Part shown: piece after piece, positions 45,940 to 55,839 of the stretch
Position numbering within the stretch: the first letter of the stretch is position 1
Layout of the letters: every line of letters begins with the position of its first letter
Assembly (NCBI RefSeq): GCF_014048465.1
Contig: NZ_PDLY01000004.1
Location: 62,001 to 126,000, forward strand
Length of the DNA: 64,000 bases
DNA from: Bombella mellum
GTDB taxonomy: Bacteria > Pseudomonadota > Alphaproteobacteria > Acetobacterales > Acetobacteraceae
Reading direction: 5' to 3'
Program-made: the position numbers and the translations under genes
Notes under the pieces: generated by a model
What the model was told of the DNA's origin: nothing
What the model saw: the letters and a program-made list of their open reading frames with translations, nothing else
Database searches by the model: none

Positions 45940-48114
45940 TTACGGGGTCCCGGTCCTCCCTGCGCCGGAAAGCACCTCCAGAACGAGGGACGGGGCAAGA
46001 ATCTGCGGCAATACCCGTTCCCTGCCATGCGGCGGATAATACAGATACAGCGGAACGCCATCACGACCATGTGTTCTCAGGAACGCCGTGATCCGTTCGT
46101 CCCGACGGGTCCAGTCACCACGCAGCATGACCACGCCATGCTCCCGGAAAGCCTGCCGGACGGACGGCACATCCAGTGCCACACGCTCATTGACCAGACA
46201 GGTCACGCACCATGACGCCGTCATGTCCACGAAAACGGGACGCCCCGCCGCCCTCAGTGCCGCCAGCCTCTCCTCAGAAAACGGTTCAGTCAGAGAATTG
46301 GCCTGCTCACCCCTGCCGGGAGCAGGAACGCCATCCCCCTCACCGGCCGCCACGGTCTTCCCCAGCCCGACCAGACAGACCAGAAGACACAGCACGGCCA
46401 GGCTCCGGCAGACCAGCACCAGCCGGGGAGCCTCACCCAGCATGGCCCGCTGCTGCGCCAGCCCGTACAGCCAGCTTCCCAGCCCCAGAAGAACGGCACC
46501 ACCTGCCATGAGCAGGACCGCCCCGCCACCGGACTGAAGGACGGCGACCCAGAGGAGCCACACGCAGCTCGCCAGCAGGGGAAAGGCCAGCAGCTGTTTC
46601 AGACGCTCCATCCACGCACCGGGCCGGGGCAGACGTCTGGCCAGACCCGGCACGACCGCACAGACACAGTAGGGAGCGGCCAGCCCCAGCCCCATGACCA
46701 GAAAGACCAGCAGCCCGGACCAGACCGGACCGCCCAGTGCGGCCGCAATGGCCACCCCCATGAACGGAGCCGTACAGGGTGTCGCCACGATCACCGCCAG
46801 CAGGCCGGCCAGCAGGTCACTGGCCGGGCCATGACCGGCGGCCACCTGCCCGGCCCGGCCGGTCAGCCGTCCCCCCGTGATCTGGAACACGCCAAGAAGA
46901 TTGAGTGCCATGACAAAAAGCAGCCACCCCACCCCCACCACGAAAGCCGTGGACTGGAACTGGAACCCCCAGCCAACGGCAGCCCCGCCATAACGCAGGG
47001 CCATCATCAGGGCACCAAGGATGGCAAAACAGCCCATGATGCCCACGCTGTAGAAAGCGGCACTCCTCCACCGCCTGCGCCATCCGGCTCCGCCCATATG
47101 GGCGAAGGACAGAAGCTTCATGGCCAGAACGGGAAACACGCAGGGCATGAGATTGAGAATGACACCCCCCAGAAAGGCCGACAGCAGATTGCCCCACAGG
47201 CCCCGATCCGCCTTTCCCTGCATTCCCGCCGCGGGATGGCCGCCCGCCTCCGCTCCCATGACAGGTTCCACCATGACCTGAAGGCCGGAACGGTTGCCAG
47301 CCCCATCCACCAGCACGACCACACCCGCCAGCGGCTTCTGCCAGAAAGGGGGATGGCCATAGGGATCAGGCTTCAGGCCAAGGGTCATCCATCCATCCTG
47401 CACGGACAGCTCCTGCGGCACGTTCTGCGCCATGACGCCACCATCCTGCGGCATGAACCAGGCCTGCCGGACCGTATCAGGTGAAATCCCGCTCCCTGTC
47501 AGCCGCAGCTGCCCTCCAGCCGTGATCTCCGCCTGAAAAGGGGAGGGGCGGGGCATGGCAGCATCAGCCCGGCGGAACAGGGCGGCCTCTGCCGCCTCCT
47601 GTCCGGAACCATGATCGCCAGCGGACAGGGTCAGGGAAAAGCTCCCCTTCTCGGGAACGCAGACATCCGCACAGACCAGCCAGTCCGCTTCGGCCACGAT
47701 CCGCACCTCACCGGCCCCCTGTCCCTGCACGGGCAGGCGCACGGGCAGCAGGACATCGCCCTGATAGGCATAGGCCATCAGCCCACCTTCGGAGACACGT
47801 TCCGGGACAGGCCAGTCCACCCGCTCGGTACTGCCTGTACGGACCCCATCGGCCGTGACATGAACATGGGGAGCCTCGCCCGCATCACCGGGATTCTGCC
47901 AGTATGTGTGCCATCCCGGCTTCAGCTGAAGCCGCAGCCCGACCCGCAGGGTCTTCTGCCCGTCTCCGACGGCATCCGTCATGCTGACAAGGGTGGCCCG
48001 TGTATGGCTGGTCACCACGGGCGTGCTCTCCGCCGCCCGGACAGAGGGACAGGTCATGACCAGTCCTCCCACCACGGACAGAACGGCCATCATCATGCCT
48101 GTACGCTGTCTCAT
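45940..48114 (-). CDS. Protein-disulfide reductase, DsbD/ScsB family
   Basis: 724 residues from ATG 48114 (MRQRTGMMM), which begins a typical signal peptide ending SVRA; a 41-codon extension was rejected. An N-terminal periplasmic domain (about 25-300) contains a CADVC pair, then eight membrane helices with the redox cysteines in LNLMPCVFP and TPCTAPFMG, and a C-terminal thioredoxin domain with ASWCVTC. It brings reducing power from cytoplasmic thioredoxin to the periplasm, for cytochrome c maturation, disulfide repair or copper tolerance (ScsB). Confidence 0.9.
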   Translation of the reverse strand: MRQRTGMMMAVLSVVGGLVMTCPSVRAAESTPVVTSHTRATLVSMTDAVGDGQKTLRVGLRLQLKPGWHTYWQNPGDAGEAPHVHVTADGVRTGSTERVDWPVPERVSEGGLMAYAYQGDVLLPVRLPVQGQGAGEVRIVAEADWLVCADVCVPEKGSFSLTLSAGDHGSGQEAAEAALFRRADAAMPRPSPFQAEITAGGQLRLTGSGISPDTVRQAWFMPQDGGVMAQNVPQELSVQDGWMTLGLKPDPYGHPPFWQKPLAGVVVLVDGAGNRSGLQVMVEPVMGAEAGGHPAAGMQGKADRGLWGNLLSAFLGGVILNLMPCVFPVLAMKLLSFAHMGGAGWRRRWRSAAFYSVGIMGCFAILGALMMALRYGGAAVGWGFQFQSTAFVVGVGWLLFVMALNLLGVFQITGGRLTGRAGQVAAGHGPASDLLAGLLAVIVATPCTAPFMGVAIAAALGGPVWSGLLVFLVMGLGLAAPYCVCAVVPGLARRLPRPGAWMERLKQLLAFPLLASCVWLLWVAVLQSGGGAVLLMAGGAVLLGLGSWLYGLAQQRAMLGEAPRLVLVCRSLAVLCLLVCLVGLGKTVAAGEGDGVPAPGRGEQANSLTEPFSEERLAALRAAGRPVFVDMTASWCVTCLVNERVALDVPSVRQAFREHGVVMLRGDWTRRDERITAFLRTHGRDGVPLYLYYPPHGRERVLPQILAPSLVLEVLSGAGRTGTP

Positions 48115-48246
48115 CCGACCTTTCGCTCCCCTTCTCATCCACGTCTCATCATATTCCGGCGGGCACACCATACCCCAGCGGACACGTCCCCATAAGGTGG
48201 GCTGGTCACAGGCACGTCCTGACGACATAATTGGCACCCAGCCAGA

Positions 48247-48906
48247 ATGAATTCATCAACGTTCCACACCAGACCCAAGGCACTCCTGACGATGGACCAT
48301 CCTCTCCCCTCTCTCCCTCAGAAGGCCGGTCTCTGGGCACGTCTGATGGCCCGCAACATTGACCTGACGCTGTACAGCTTCATCCTTTCCCTGCCCATCT
48401 ACAGTCTTTTCCACGTTCTGGAACGTCTGTTTCCCGGCCTGCTGGCCCTGCATGGCCCCACCTACGCCCTGACACCCGGACTTCTCATCAATACGGGCAT
48501 CGACCTTTTTTTCGTCTTTCCGCTCTCCATGCTGCTGGACGCCCTCATCTGTGCCCATTTCGGCAACACCCTGGGCAAGCATCTTCTCGGCATCAGGCCA
48601 TTCCATGATGACGGCCGGACGCTCACCCTCCGCACCTGCCTCAGCCGCACCTACCTCATCTATGTCGGCTGCTTCATGGGTGGCATCTATCTCCTGCCCC
48701 CTCTGGCCGAGATATTCCACTACATACGCTACAGAAAAACCGGGACGACCTTCTGGGATCAGGAAGAAGGCACCGTCGTCCTGTCCCTCAGGAACAGCCG
48801 CAGACGGACCATTCTCATGACCATCCTGTGGCTGTGCATGTCCGCCTTCACCTCCATGACTGAAGACCGCTTCCTGCTGCATAAAACCGTCGACCACCTG
48901 CTATAG
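48247..48906 (+). CDS. RDD family membrane protein
   Basis: 219 residues with RDD-domain features: ARLMARNIDLTLYSFIL near residue 31 and GNTLGKHLLGIRPF near 102, with four predicted membrane helices. The family is broad and functions are mostly unknown; some members affect ion homeostasis. Its last 6 bases overlap the stop of the convergent OpgH-like gene. Confidence 0.85.
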   Translation: MNSSTFHTRPKALLTMDHPLPSLPQKAGLWARLMARNIDLTLYSFILSLPIYSLFHVLERLFPGLLALHGPTYALTPGLLINTGIDLFFVFPLSMLLDALICAHFGNTLGKHLLGIRPFHDDGRTLTLRTCLSRTYLIYVGCFMGGIYLLPPLAEIFHYIRYRKTGTTFWDQEEGTVVLSLRNSRRRTILMTILWLCMSAFTSMTEDRFLLHKTVDHLL

Positions 48907-51186
48907 GGAATGACCCTGCGCCAGACAGTATTTCTTCACGAGTTCCACGAAACAGGCCCTCTCCTTCAGGGCCATCATCAGGCTGCGCCTGTCCAGCCTC
49001 TGCCCCGCCCTGATCCTCGGCAGAAGCCGGTCGGCTATGGCCCGGCGGGACCGGACACGCCGGTAATGCTGGATGTAGAATGACGGGTCTGTCAGCGCAT
49101 GTCTGAGAATGTGACCGCCAGCAGCCGGGAAGGCCGCCCTCATGATGGGCAGATTCCTCTTCAGGCAGCTGATGACATCCGGCTCCACGGCCTCCTCCGG
49201 TATGAGAAACCAGCGGCACCTGTTGGCCAGCCCGCACGTATGGCTTGTCAGAAACGCCATGAAGGGAGCCAGAACCAGACCGCCGATCACCGGAATGAAC
49301 CAAACGAACATGGCCTCGCCAGACAGCAGGCCACCTGACCACTGCACCAGCAGCTCGGTCTCATGATCCGACTGGCCATCCATCACCCGTTTCAGCAGCC
49401 ATGTCCCTGACAGGCCGATGGCGGAACACCACCAGTATTCCCGCAGGCAGCCCCGGAAGGTCAGGGGATCATCATTCCGCTGCTGGTTCGTCCACGTGAC
49501 GGAAATCCGCCGGACATAGGCCAGCAGGAACTTCACGATGAAACACATGATGACCGGATTGTAGAAAAGCACGAACAGGGTCTCCAGCAGAAAGCTGAAG
49601 AGCAGCTTTCCCCGGCCGCCATAATGGCAGGCCGTCCCACGCCGCATGGCCACGGAGAGGGCGATCAGCCGGGGTGAGAACACGAAGATCATGGCCAGGA
49701 CAAAAAGCACGAGGGACATCATCCTCAGCGTCTCGGGCACGGTTCCTTCCATGAGGCTGCTTTCAACATGAGCCGACGCATAGACGGACGAGACCATGAA
49801 CAGGGCACTGACAGGTGCCATCAAATACCCCAGGGCCCCCGTCAGCAGGGTTTCCCGGTGCAGGCCCTGGAGCCTGTCCGTGAACAGGAACCGGACATTC
49901 TGGATGTTCCCCTGCATCCATCTGTTCTCACGGGCCAGAAAGCCCGATGCATTGGCCGGTATTTCCTCGTAGCTTCCCCCGATGTCCGACAGGAACCAAA
50001 CCTCATATCCGGCCCTTCCCATCATGGACGCCTCGGCAATGTCATGCGACAGGGGCTTTCCGCCCCACGGCTTCATGCCGGACAGTTCCGGCAGGATGCA
50101 GTGCCGGATGAACGCCTCCGTCCTTATGATAGCGTTGTGTCCGATATAGCTGGCATGCCCCATGGACAGGGCCTCCATGCTGGAGGCAAAGACCGAGCCG
50201 TAGAGGTGGCTACTGAACTGGAAGAGCCGCCCGAAAAATGACTGCCGCAGCACGGGCAGCGGATTGGTCTGGATGATGCCGATCCGGCCATTCCCCACGA
50301 TCATCCGCAGGCACTGGTGGATGCAGGCCCCTGACACGATGGAATCCGCATCCATCATGTACATGTAGGCATAGTCCCGGCCCCATCGCCGGAGAAAATC
50401 GACGATGTTCCCCAGCTTCGCATTGGCGTTATACGCCCTGTGCCGGTAATGAATGGCCATGTCGGGATAACGCTGTTTCAGGTGATAGAAGGCCGCCTGT
50501 TCCGTCAGGACATACCGTTCATCCGTACTGTCCGAGAGCAGGAACAGATCATAATGATGGACATGATCCGGCACGTCGTTCCGGAGACTCTCGATCAAGG
50601 ACGCCATGCCCGCCCCGACCCTGTGCATGTCCTCATGATGGACCGGATACAGTATGGCGCACCGTTCCGTGCTGTCCGGCTCCCTGGCCCCATGCACCGG
50701 ATGGTGGGGATTCCCCGCCGGACCTTTCAGGGCCAGCCAGCACCCGAAGATCAGCTTCACGAACGAATAGGCAGCAAAGAACGTGAGGAACAGATACAGG
50801 AAGGCATAGACGCACTGCACCACGTCATGTCCATCCAGATCAGAAAACAGGCTCTGCAGGGCAAGGCTGAACATGATGGCCGTGATGGCCAGGGACAGCA
50901 GCAGCATCTTCCTGCTCCGCCGGTCCATCAGCTCCCGCCATGCCGGTTCAGGGCGGCGAGTCCGCCGCCTGAACCAGGCCCGAAGGCATGACCATAGCCC
51001 GCCCTTCCACTCAGTACCAAGCTTCAAGACGGAAATGGGCAGCCTCCTGAAGCAGGGAACCGGATCGGCCGCTCCGTGACGGTCCAGAAACATGTTGAGA
51101 GCTTCGAAGGATGTGATCCGCTCCGCTCCACAACCCAGAAGCTCCCGATAGGGGGAAAAATCAAAACACCGCCCTTCCACACTCAT
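48901..51186 (-). CDS. OpgH/MdoH-type glucosyltransferase
   Basis: 761 residues from ATG 51186, which overlaps the stop of the Wza-like gene (ATGA); an upstream frame extension was rejected. It is a GT2 membrane enzyme: N-terminal cytoplasmic part, two membrane helices (about 94-150), catalytic domain with SDSTDE, DADS, HDIAEASMM and RENRWMQGN, then six or more C-terminal helices. OpgH makes the beta-glucan backbone of osmoregulated periplasmic glucans from UDP-glucose. No opgG is nearby; instead the gene sits with polysaccharide export genes, so it may make an exported glucan here. Confidence 0.88.
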   Translation of the reverse strand: MSVEGRCFDFSPYRELLGCGAERITSFEALNMFLDRHGAADPVPCFRRLPISVLKLGTEWKGGLWSCLRAWFRRRTRRPEPAWRELMDRRSRKMLLLSLAITAIMFSLALQSLFSDLDGHDVVQCVYAFLYLFLTFFAAYSFVKLIFGCWLALKGPAGNPHHPVHGAREPDSTERCAILYPVHHEDMHRVGAGMASLIESLRNDVPDHVHHYDLFLLSDSTDERYVLTEQAAFYHLKQRYPDMAIHYRHRAYNANAKLGNIVDFLRRWGRDYAYMYMMDADSIVSGACIHQCLRMIVGNGRIGIIQTNPLPVLRQSFFGRLFQFSSHLYGSVFASSMEALSMGHASYIGHNAIIRTEAFIRHCILPELSGMKPWGGKPLSHDIAEASMMGRAGYEVWFLSDIGGSYEEIPANASGFLARENRWMQGNIQNVRFLFTDRLQGLHRETLLTGALGYLMAPVSALFMVSSVYASAHVESSLMEGTVPETLRMMSLVLFVLAMIFVFSPRLIALSVAMRRGTACHYGGRGKLLFSFLLETLFVLFYNPVIMCFIVKFLLAYVRRISVTWTNQQRNDDPLTFRGCLREYWWCSAIGLSGTWLLKRVMDGQSDHETELLVQWSGGLLSGEAMFVWFIPVIGGLVLAPFMAFLTSHTCGLANRCRWFLIPEEAVEPDVISCLKRNLPIMRAAFPAAGGHILRHALTDPSFYIQHYRRVRSRRAIADRLLPRIRAGQRLDRRSLMMALKERACFVELVKKYCLAQGHSL

Positions 51187-52349
51187 CGGGCGATGGACAC
51201 CAGAACACCAGCCTGGACGATCAGCGAGAAGACCTTGAGGTAGGGCATCCATGCCGATTCGGCGACATAGACCACGTCACCACTCTTCAGAAGGAAATTC
51301 TGCGCCACGAACAGACCATAGACACGATCAAACGGAATCCTGAGGAGGCATGGTCTTTCATGGTCATACCGCAGGACGAAAACGGCCCGGCTGGAAGCGG
51401 CCTCCTGTCGCAGGCCACCGGACATGGCAAGAACCTCCGCCAGTGTCGGACTGACCCCGAACGCATAGGCTCCCGGCCGGGCAGCCCCGCCACCAAGCAC
51501 GGGCACCATGATGGACGCCGTCTTCTTCACGATCACCCTGTCATGCGGGGCCAGAAAAACATCACCTGACAGGGCCTCACTGATGGGCAGCTCACCGACA
51601 ACCTGCCCTTCCCGGACGACCGACACGACGGTCGCATAACGGGCCGGGGCGGCCACCCCCCCATCGGATGTCTCGGCCATCATGACCGTTTCATCCCCCA
51701 TGGCCTCGGCCAGCACATGCGCCAGTGTCATGCCACCGGCCCGCCACCTGACTTCCCTGGGATGGTTCACCTGCCCCACGACAAGGACGGAATCGGCAGC
51801 CTGACCATCCTCCGTTCCGTCAGCCCGGACGATGACGGACGGATTGCTGAATATCCGTCTCTCCGCATAAAGGCGGGACAGTTTCCGCTGCATCTGGCTG
51901 CATGTCAGGGACATGGCCTGAACCGGGCCAAGATAGGGCAGGTCCACCGTGCCGTCCTGCATGATGGAAAACCGCCCCAGCCGCATGACGGACGGTGCGG
52001 CCCCCAGCCCCTCACTGCCCCCCGAAAAGGAAAGGATGGACACGGTGATGTCATCACCACGATGGAGCGTGGAATTCCGGGTACTGCTCCCGACATTGAT
52101 GGCGGCGGCCGACTGCCTGATGCGGGCCGCATCCTCCGCCCGTATCTGTCTGGCGGTCTCTAGAGCGTCCTTTATGGTCACTTCCCGGGTCACCAGCCCG
52201 TCAAATGACTGCCGACCATTCTGGTACTGCCGCCGTGCCATGAGCGACCCTACGCCCGGCCCGGCCTTTGGCAGGTCACACCCCGTGAGAACCGGCGTGG
52301 ACAAGGCCATGATCACCAGACCGCAGCGGCTCATGGACGTCACCATCAT
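51183..52349 (-). CDS. Wza-type outer-membrane polysaccharide export lipoprotein
   Basis: 388 residues. The signal peptide ends in the lipobox LTGC (Cys about 27). The polysaccharide export domain (THxx: LHRGDDITVSILS, about 100-190) is followed by two SLBB-type beta-grasp domains (VLVVGQVNHPREV; VPVLGGGAARPGAY) and a C-terminal hydrophobic helix, the order of Wza/BexD. It forms the exit channel for capsule or exopolysaccharide. The start follows the previous stop by 5 bases and is translationally coupled; a start at ATG 52334 is possible. Confidence 0.88.
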   Translation of the reverse strand: MMVTSMSRCGLVIMALSTPVLTGCDLPKAGPGVGSLMARRQYQNGRQSFDGLVTREVTIKDALETARQIRAEDAARIRQSAAAINVGSSTRNSTLHRGDDITVSILSFSGGSEGLGAAPSVMRLGRFSIMQDGTVDLPYLGPVQAMSLTCSQMQRKLSRLYAERRIFSNPSVIVRADGTEDGQAADSVLVVGQVNHPREVRWRAGGMTLAHVLAEAMGDETVMMAETSDGGVAAPARYATVVSVVREGQVVGELPISEALSGDVFLAPHDRVIVKKTASIMVPVLGGGAARPGAYAFGVSPTLAEVLAMSGGLRQEAASSRAVFVLRYDHERPCLLRIPFDRVYGLFVAQNFLLKSGDVVYVAESAWMPYLKVFSLIVQAGVLVSIAR

Positions 52350-52354
52350 ATGTA

Positions 52355-53386
52355 TCAGACCAGTGCCATATACAGGACCGCTCCGACAGCCAGGGACGCC
52401 AGAACGCTCCACCAGAATGCCGGCCTGACAGGTGTTTCCTCAACCACAGGCCCGCTGACCGTCTTCAGGAAATAATGCGCCGTGATCACCTTCGCCCGGA
52501 CGGTCTCATAGGCCGCCATTTCCGTGTCCAGAATGCCTGAAAGTGACCTGATCTCATGGATCAGACGGTCATTCTCAAGGATGATGGCCCGTTTTTCCAC
52601 GGCCTGCTGCTGCAGCCCCGTCTGTTCAGCCTCATAGGTGGTCATCTCCCGACGGACGGCCTGGGCATCATGGTCCACGCTGCCCTGAAAGACCGCATAT
52701 TTTCCTTTCAGGAACGCCTGGCTGGCCAGTATCTGGAACTGCGTTTTCAGTACGGTGTCGTAGAAGCCGCTGCCATCGTAGATGCCTGACGCAAGCACGT
52801 TGTCTGCCAGGCTCCGCTCATCCCGGGCGATGACATCACCCAGCCTTCTCATGGAGGCCTCATGCTCCTGAAGAAGCAGCGCATCCGACTCTTCATTCAG
52901 TGACGCCATCCTGGCCCTGGCATCGGAAAGAATCTGGCCGGTCATCGCCCCCACGAGAGACGGATCAGGTGCCCTGACGGTCAGCCTGACGATACCATCT
53001 TTCCTGCCGACATCCACATCGACGACGTAACGTCCGTAATAGCCGTACAGGGCACGACGGCTGCGTGAAAAGAACGACATCGCCCCGCCAAAACTCTGGA
53101 TTGGGTCCGGAAAGAAACTGTAATGCCGGGCAAGGTCGAGTTTCCTGTCGAGGGACTGGAACTCCTCATAGGAGGACACGAATGTCTGGAACAGATAGTT
53201 CCCGGCGTTCCGGCCGCCACTCCCCATCATCGGCGAGGCGTCATCACCCCGGCCGTCAGGTTTTTCGACAATCAGAAAGGTCTGTGATTCATACAGGACG
53301 GGTGAGAGGAGAGCATAATAGACCAGCGTCACCAGTAGAGGCACCAGCAGAAAAAAACGCAAGGCACGTCCTTTCAGGACTGTCAT
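52355..53386 (-). CDS. KpsE/Wzz-type inner-membrane polysaccharide export protein
   Basis: 343 residues from ATG 53386 (MTVLKGRALRFF); the ORF extends to a TTG at 53422, which is less likely. Two membrane helices, at about 9-30 and near the C terminus (WWSVLASLAVGAVLY), flank a long periplasmic coiled-coil region, the arrangement of polysaccharide co-polymerases (KpsE/BexC). It controls chain length or bridges to the outer-membrane channel encoded next. It is the first gene of the export operon. The ABC transporter parts (KpsMT) are not visible here. Confidence 0.85.
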   Translation of the reverse strand: MTVLKGRALRFFLLVPLLVTLVYYALLSPVLYESQTFLIVEKPDGRGDDASPMMGSGGRNAGNYLFQTFVSSYEEFQSLDRKLDLARHYSFFPDPIQSFGGAMSFFSRSRRALYGYYGRYVVDVDVGRKDGIVRLTVRAPDPSLVGAMTGQILSDARARMASLNEESDALLLQEHEASMRRLGDVIARDERSLADNVLASGIYDGSGFYDTVLKTQFQILASQAFLKGKYAVFQGSVDHDAQAVRREMTTYEAEQTGLQQQAVEKRAIILENDRLIHEIRSLSGILDTEMAAYETVRAKVITAHYFLKTVSGPVVEETPVRPAFWWSVLASLAVGAVLYMALV

Positions 53387-53514
53387 AGACCCCGACTCAT
53401 GCAGACTATTGTAGATGGACAAGGCCAGACTGGACCCCGAAGAAGATGGGTGTTATTTAACATTTCATTAATAAAATAGAAACAGCTTTCTTTTTCTCAC
53501 ATCCGTCAGGACAT

Positions 53515-53540
53515 GAAAAAAGGGGGCCATCAGGCCCCCT
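53515..53540 (-). terminator. Terminator of the YVTN propeller gene
   Basis: AGGGGGCC (53521-53528) pairs with GGCCCCCT (53533-53540) with a 4-base loop; on the minus strand six T follow the stem. It lies 37 bases after the propeller gene stop. Confidence 0.8.
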
Positions 53541-53576
53541 TTCTCCAGAAACATCATGAGACGGCTCAGTAACCGC

Positions 53577-54857
53577 TCAGCGCATGATGCCCGTATGACC
53601 GATGCTGTACCGGCCCGGCTGGGGCCAGACCGTCAGACCATGAGGCTCCGCCCCGACAGGAATCTGCTTCATGGCACCGCTTTCCGTATCAATGGCGTAG
53701 ACGACATCGTCAAACCGGCCAGAGAGCCAGAGCGTCCTGCCATCCGCACTGACATTCCCCATGTCCGGGCTGCCACCACCAGGGATCGGCCAGGTCTTCA
53801 GCACCCTGTCCGTGGCCACGTCCACAACGGAAACGCTGCCCTTGCTGTGACGGGGGCCATGCACCATGTGAGACCCACGGTTGGCCACATAAAGCAGCCT
53901 GGCATCACGGCTCGGATACAGGCCGTGCGTCCCCAGACCCGTGGGAATGAATCCCGTCTCCTTGAAGCTGTCACCATCAATGATGAAGACGCCATCGGCA
54001 TGCATGTCAGCCACATAGAACTTGTGTCCGTCCGGAGCGGCCAGAACGTCCTGAGGCATTCCCCCCTTGGAGAGCTTCAGCATACCCAGCAGCTGACGGT
54101 TGACCGTGTCCACCTTGGCCAGGTACCGCCCGAACTCGCAGGTGAAGATCGCATAACGGCCATCCACCGAGAAAGCCGCATGATTGATGCCCTCGCAGAG
54201 CGGAGCCTCGACAGACCCCTTCAGGGCCATCGTGTGCGGGTCACGAAAATCCAGACGGCGGTGCGCCTCCGCAACGACGATGGCATTCTGCCCGTCCGGC
54301 GTGAAATACATGTTGTAGGGGTCATCAACCGGAATGGCCTTGCCGGGCTTGCCGGTCACCGGGTCGATCGGCGTCAGGGACCCGTCCGTATGGCCCTCGC
54401 TGTTGTTCGTCACCCACAGGGTCCGCAGGTCCCATGAAGGCACGACATGCTGGGGAGACCGCCCCACCGGGAACGTGTCCACGACCTTGTAGGTCTTCGG
54501 GTCGATGACGGACACGCTGTTGCCACGCAGGTTCGGCACATAGACCCGCTCCAGGTCATGCGCCACGACAGGAGACAGCTTGTCCGGCCCGCTCGCCTCG
54601 CTGTAGATGTTGTGAAGGTCCGTCACGGGAGGCATTCCGGGAATGGTCTGCACGACCGGAGACTGCTCCGTCACGACAGGAGCAGGAACGGAAACACCCT
54701 TGGCCGCTGCGGACGGATCACCGTCCGGGAAAGGCTTGGGGGACTCCGCAGCGATGGGTTCATCCTGCGGGTCCGGATGGTTGACTGCCTGCTGGGCCTG
54801 TGCTGCTCCCGCAGCCAGCAGGGCCCCCATTGCCAGAAAAGAAACTTTGAGCCTCAT
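53577..54857 (-). CDS. Periplasmic YVTN/YncE-type beta-propeller protein
   Basis: 426 residues with a clean signal peptide (MRLKVSFLAMGALLAAGAAQA). After a Pro-rich linker, seven YVTN-type repeats follow (VPNLRGNSVSVIDPKTYKVV, LPDGHKFYVADM-like blades). Such propellers bind DNA or ligands and often accompany periplasmic dehydrogenases. The start overlaps the stop of the creatininase-family gene (ATGA), so the pair is a unit. No catalytic motif is seen. Confidence 0.82.
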   Translation of the reverse strand: MRLKVSFLAMGALLAAGAAQAQQAVNHPDPQDEPIAAESPKPFPDGDPSAAAKGVSVPAPVVTEQSPVVQTIPGMPPVTDLHNIYSEASGPDKLSPVVAHDLERVYVPNLRGNSVSVIDPKTYKVVDTFPVGRSPQHVVPSWDLRTLWVTNNSEGHTDGSLTPIDPVTGKPGKAIPVDDPYNMYFTPDGQNAIVVAEAHRRLDFRDPHTMALKGSVEAPLCEGINHAAFSVDGRYAIFTCEFGRYLAKVDTVNRQLLGMLKLSKGGMPQDVLAAPDGHKFYVADMHADGVFIIDGDSFKETGFIPTGLGTHGLYPSRDARLLYVANRGSHMVHGPRHSKGSVSVVDVATDRVLKTWPIPGGGSPDMGNVSADGRTLWLSGRFDDVVYAIDTESGAMKQIPVGAEPHGLTVWPQPGRYSIGHTGIMR

Positions 54858-55762
54858 GGGCGTCTCCTGTTGAAAGACGAAATGGCCTCAACGGCAGCCT
54901 GCACCTGCATGGCTGTGCCGGCCCGGCCAAGTTCAGCCGTTGCCTGCCGCGGGTCACCACCATAGACACCATCGGCAGAACCTGGTTTCCCAGCCTGCCT
55001 CAGAAGCCCCTCCCGCACAAGGGACGGATCGACAGCCAGCATGAGGGACGTATCGCTTATGTCGGCATGTTTCCCCAAAGCCACACCGTACCCCTGCTGA
55101 CGCAGATGATCCGCATATTTTCCGGCCACCACATCATAATAGGTCCCCACGAACAGGACCCTCGCCGTCCCCTCCCTGGCCCACCGCCTGTTCAGCCCTG
55201 CCGCCAGTCCCGCCAGCTGCGTCTGATATCCGCCATGATCCCCCAGCAGCACGATGGTGCTGAACCCCTGGGCCCTCAGGCTCTCCGCCGCTCCCTGCAC
55301 CAGTCCTGCAAACACGGCAGGCGGAATGGACAATGTCCCGGCAAAACGCATGTGCCCCGTCCGTGGGCGTGTCGCTCCCTCCGGCACATAGGCCAGTACA
55401 GGAGCCACCAGCGTGTGCCCCAGCCTGCGGGCGATCTCATCCGCAAGCACATGGGCACGAACATTGTGCTTACCCACGGCCATGTAGGGGCCGCTCTGTT
55501 CCGTCCCTCCGACCGGCAGGATGACCGTCCCCGTTCCCGCCTTCAGGGCCGCCTCTATTTCCGTCCAGCTCTGGCAGGCCAGCTCCACCTGCCGTGCGGC
55601 GGGCGAACAGGCCGGAATGCCGCCTCCCGTCCCGTCTGCCATGACCGGAGCCACCGGACCGGCCAGACAGACCAATACAGCCAGCCTGCGGAGCCAGCCT
55701 CTACCCGGACGCCCTGTCACGCCCCCAACAGTCCTGTTGCCCATCCGGCCTCCCTTGTGCAT
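54854..55762 (-). CDS. Creatininase-family protein with signal peptide
   Basis: 302 residues from ATG 55762, chosen for GGAGG 8 bases upstream; ATG 55744 also has a good site. A signal peptide (RLAVLVCLAGPVAPVMA) exports it. The creatininase fold is shown by PVGGTEQSGPYMAVGKHNVRA, TGHMRFAGTLSIP and VLLGDHGGYQT, which hold the metal ligands Glu, Asp and His. The family includes creatinine amidohydrolases and the peptidase MftE. Export is unusual. It forms a unit with the YVTN propeller gene. Confidence 0.8.
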   Translation of the reverse strand: MHKGGRMGNRTVGGVTGRPGRGWLRRLAVLVCLAGPVAPVMADGTGGGIPACSPAARQVELACQSWTEIEAALKAGTGTVILPVGGTEQSGPYMAVGKHNVRAHVLADEIARRLGHTLVAPVLAYVPEGATRPRTGHMRFAGTLSIPPAVFAGLVQGAAESLRAQGFSTIVLLGDHGGYQTQLAGLAAGLNRRWAREGTARVLFVGTYYDVVAGKYADHLRQQGYGVALGKHADISDTSLMLAVDPSLVREGLLRQAGKPGSADGVYGGDPRQATAELGRAGTAMQVQAAVEAISSFNRRRP

Positions 55763-55839
55763 TATCATCCCCTCCGGGGGCCAGAACAGGTCATCCCCGG
55801 CGCAATGCCGCAGCACACAACCATACCTGACCCATCATC

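Noticed and set aside
48873-48906. Possible frameshift between the RDD and OpgH-like genes.
   Set aside because: They are on opposite strands and simply overlap by 6 bases at their stops.
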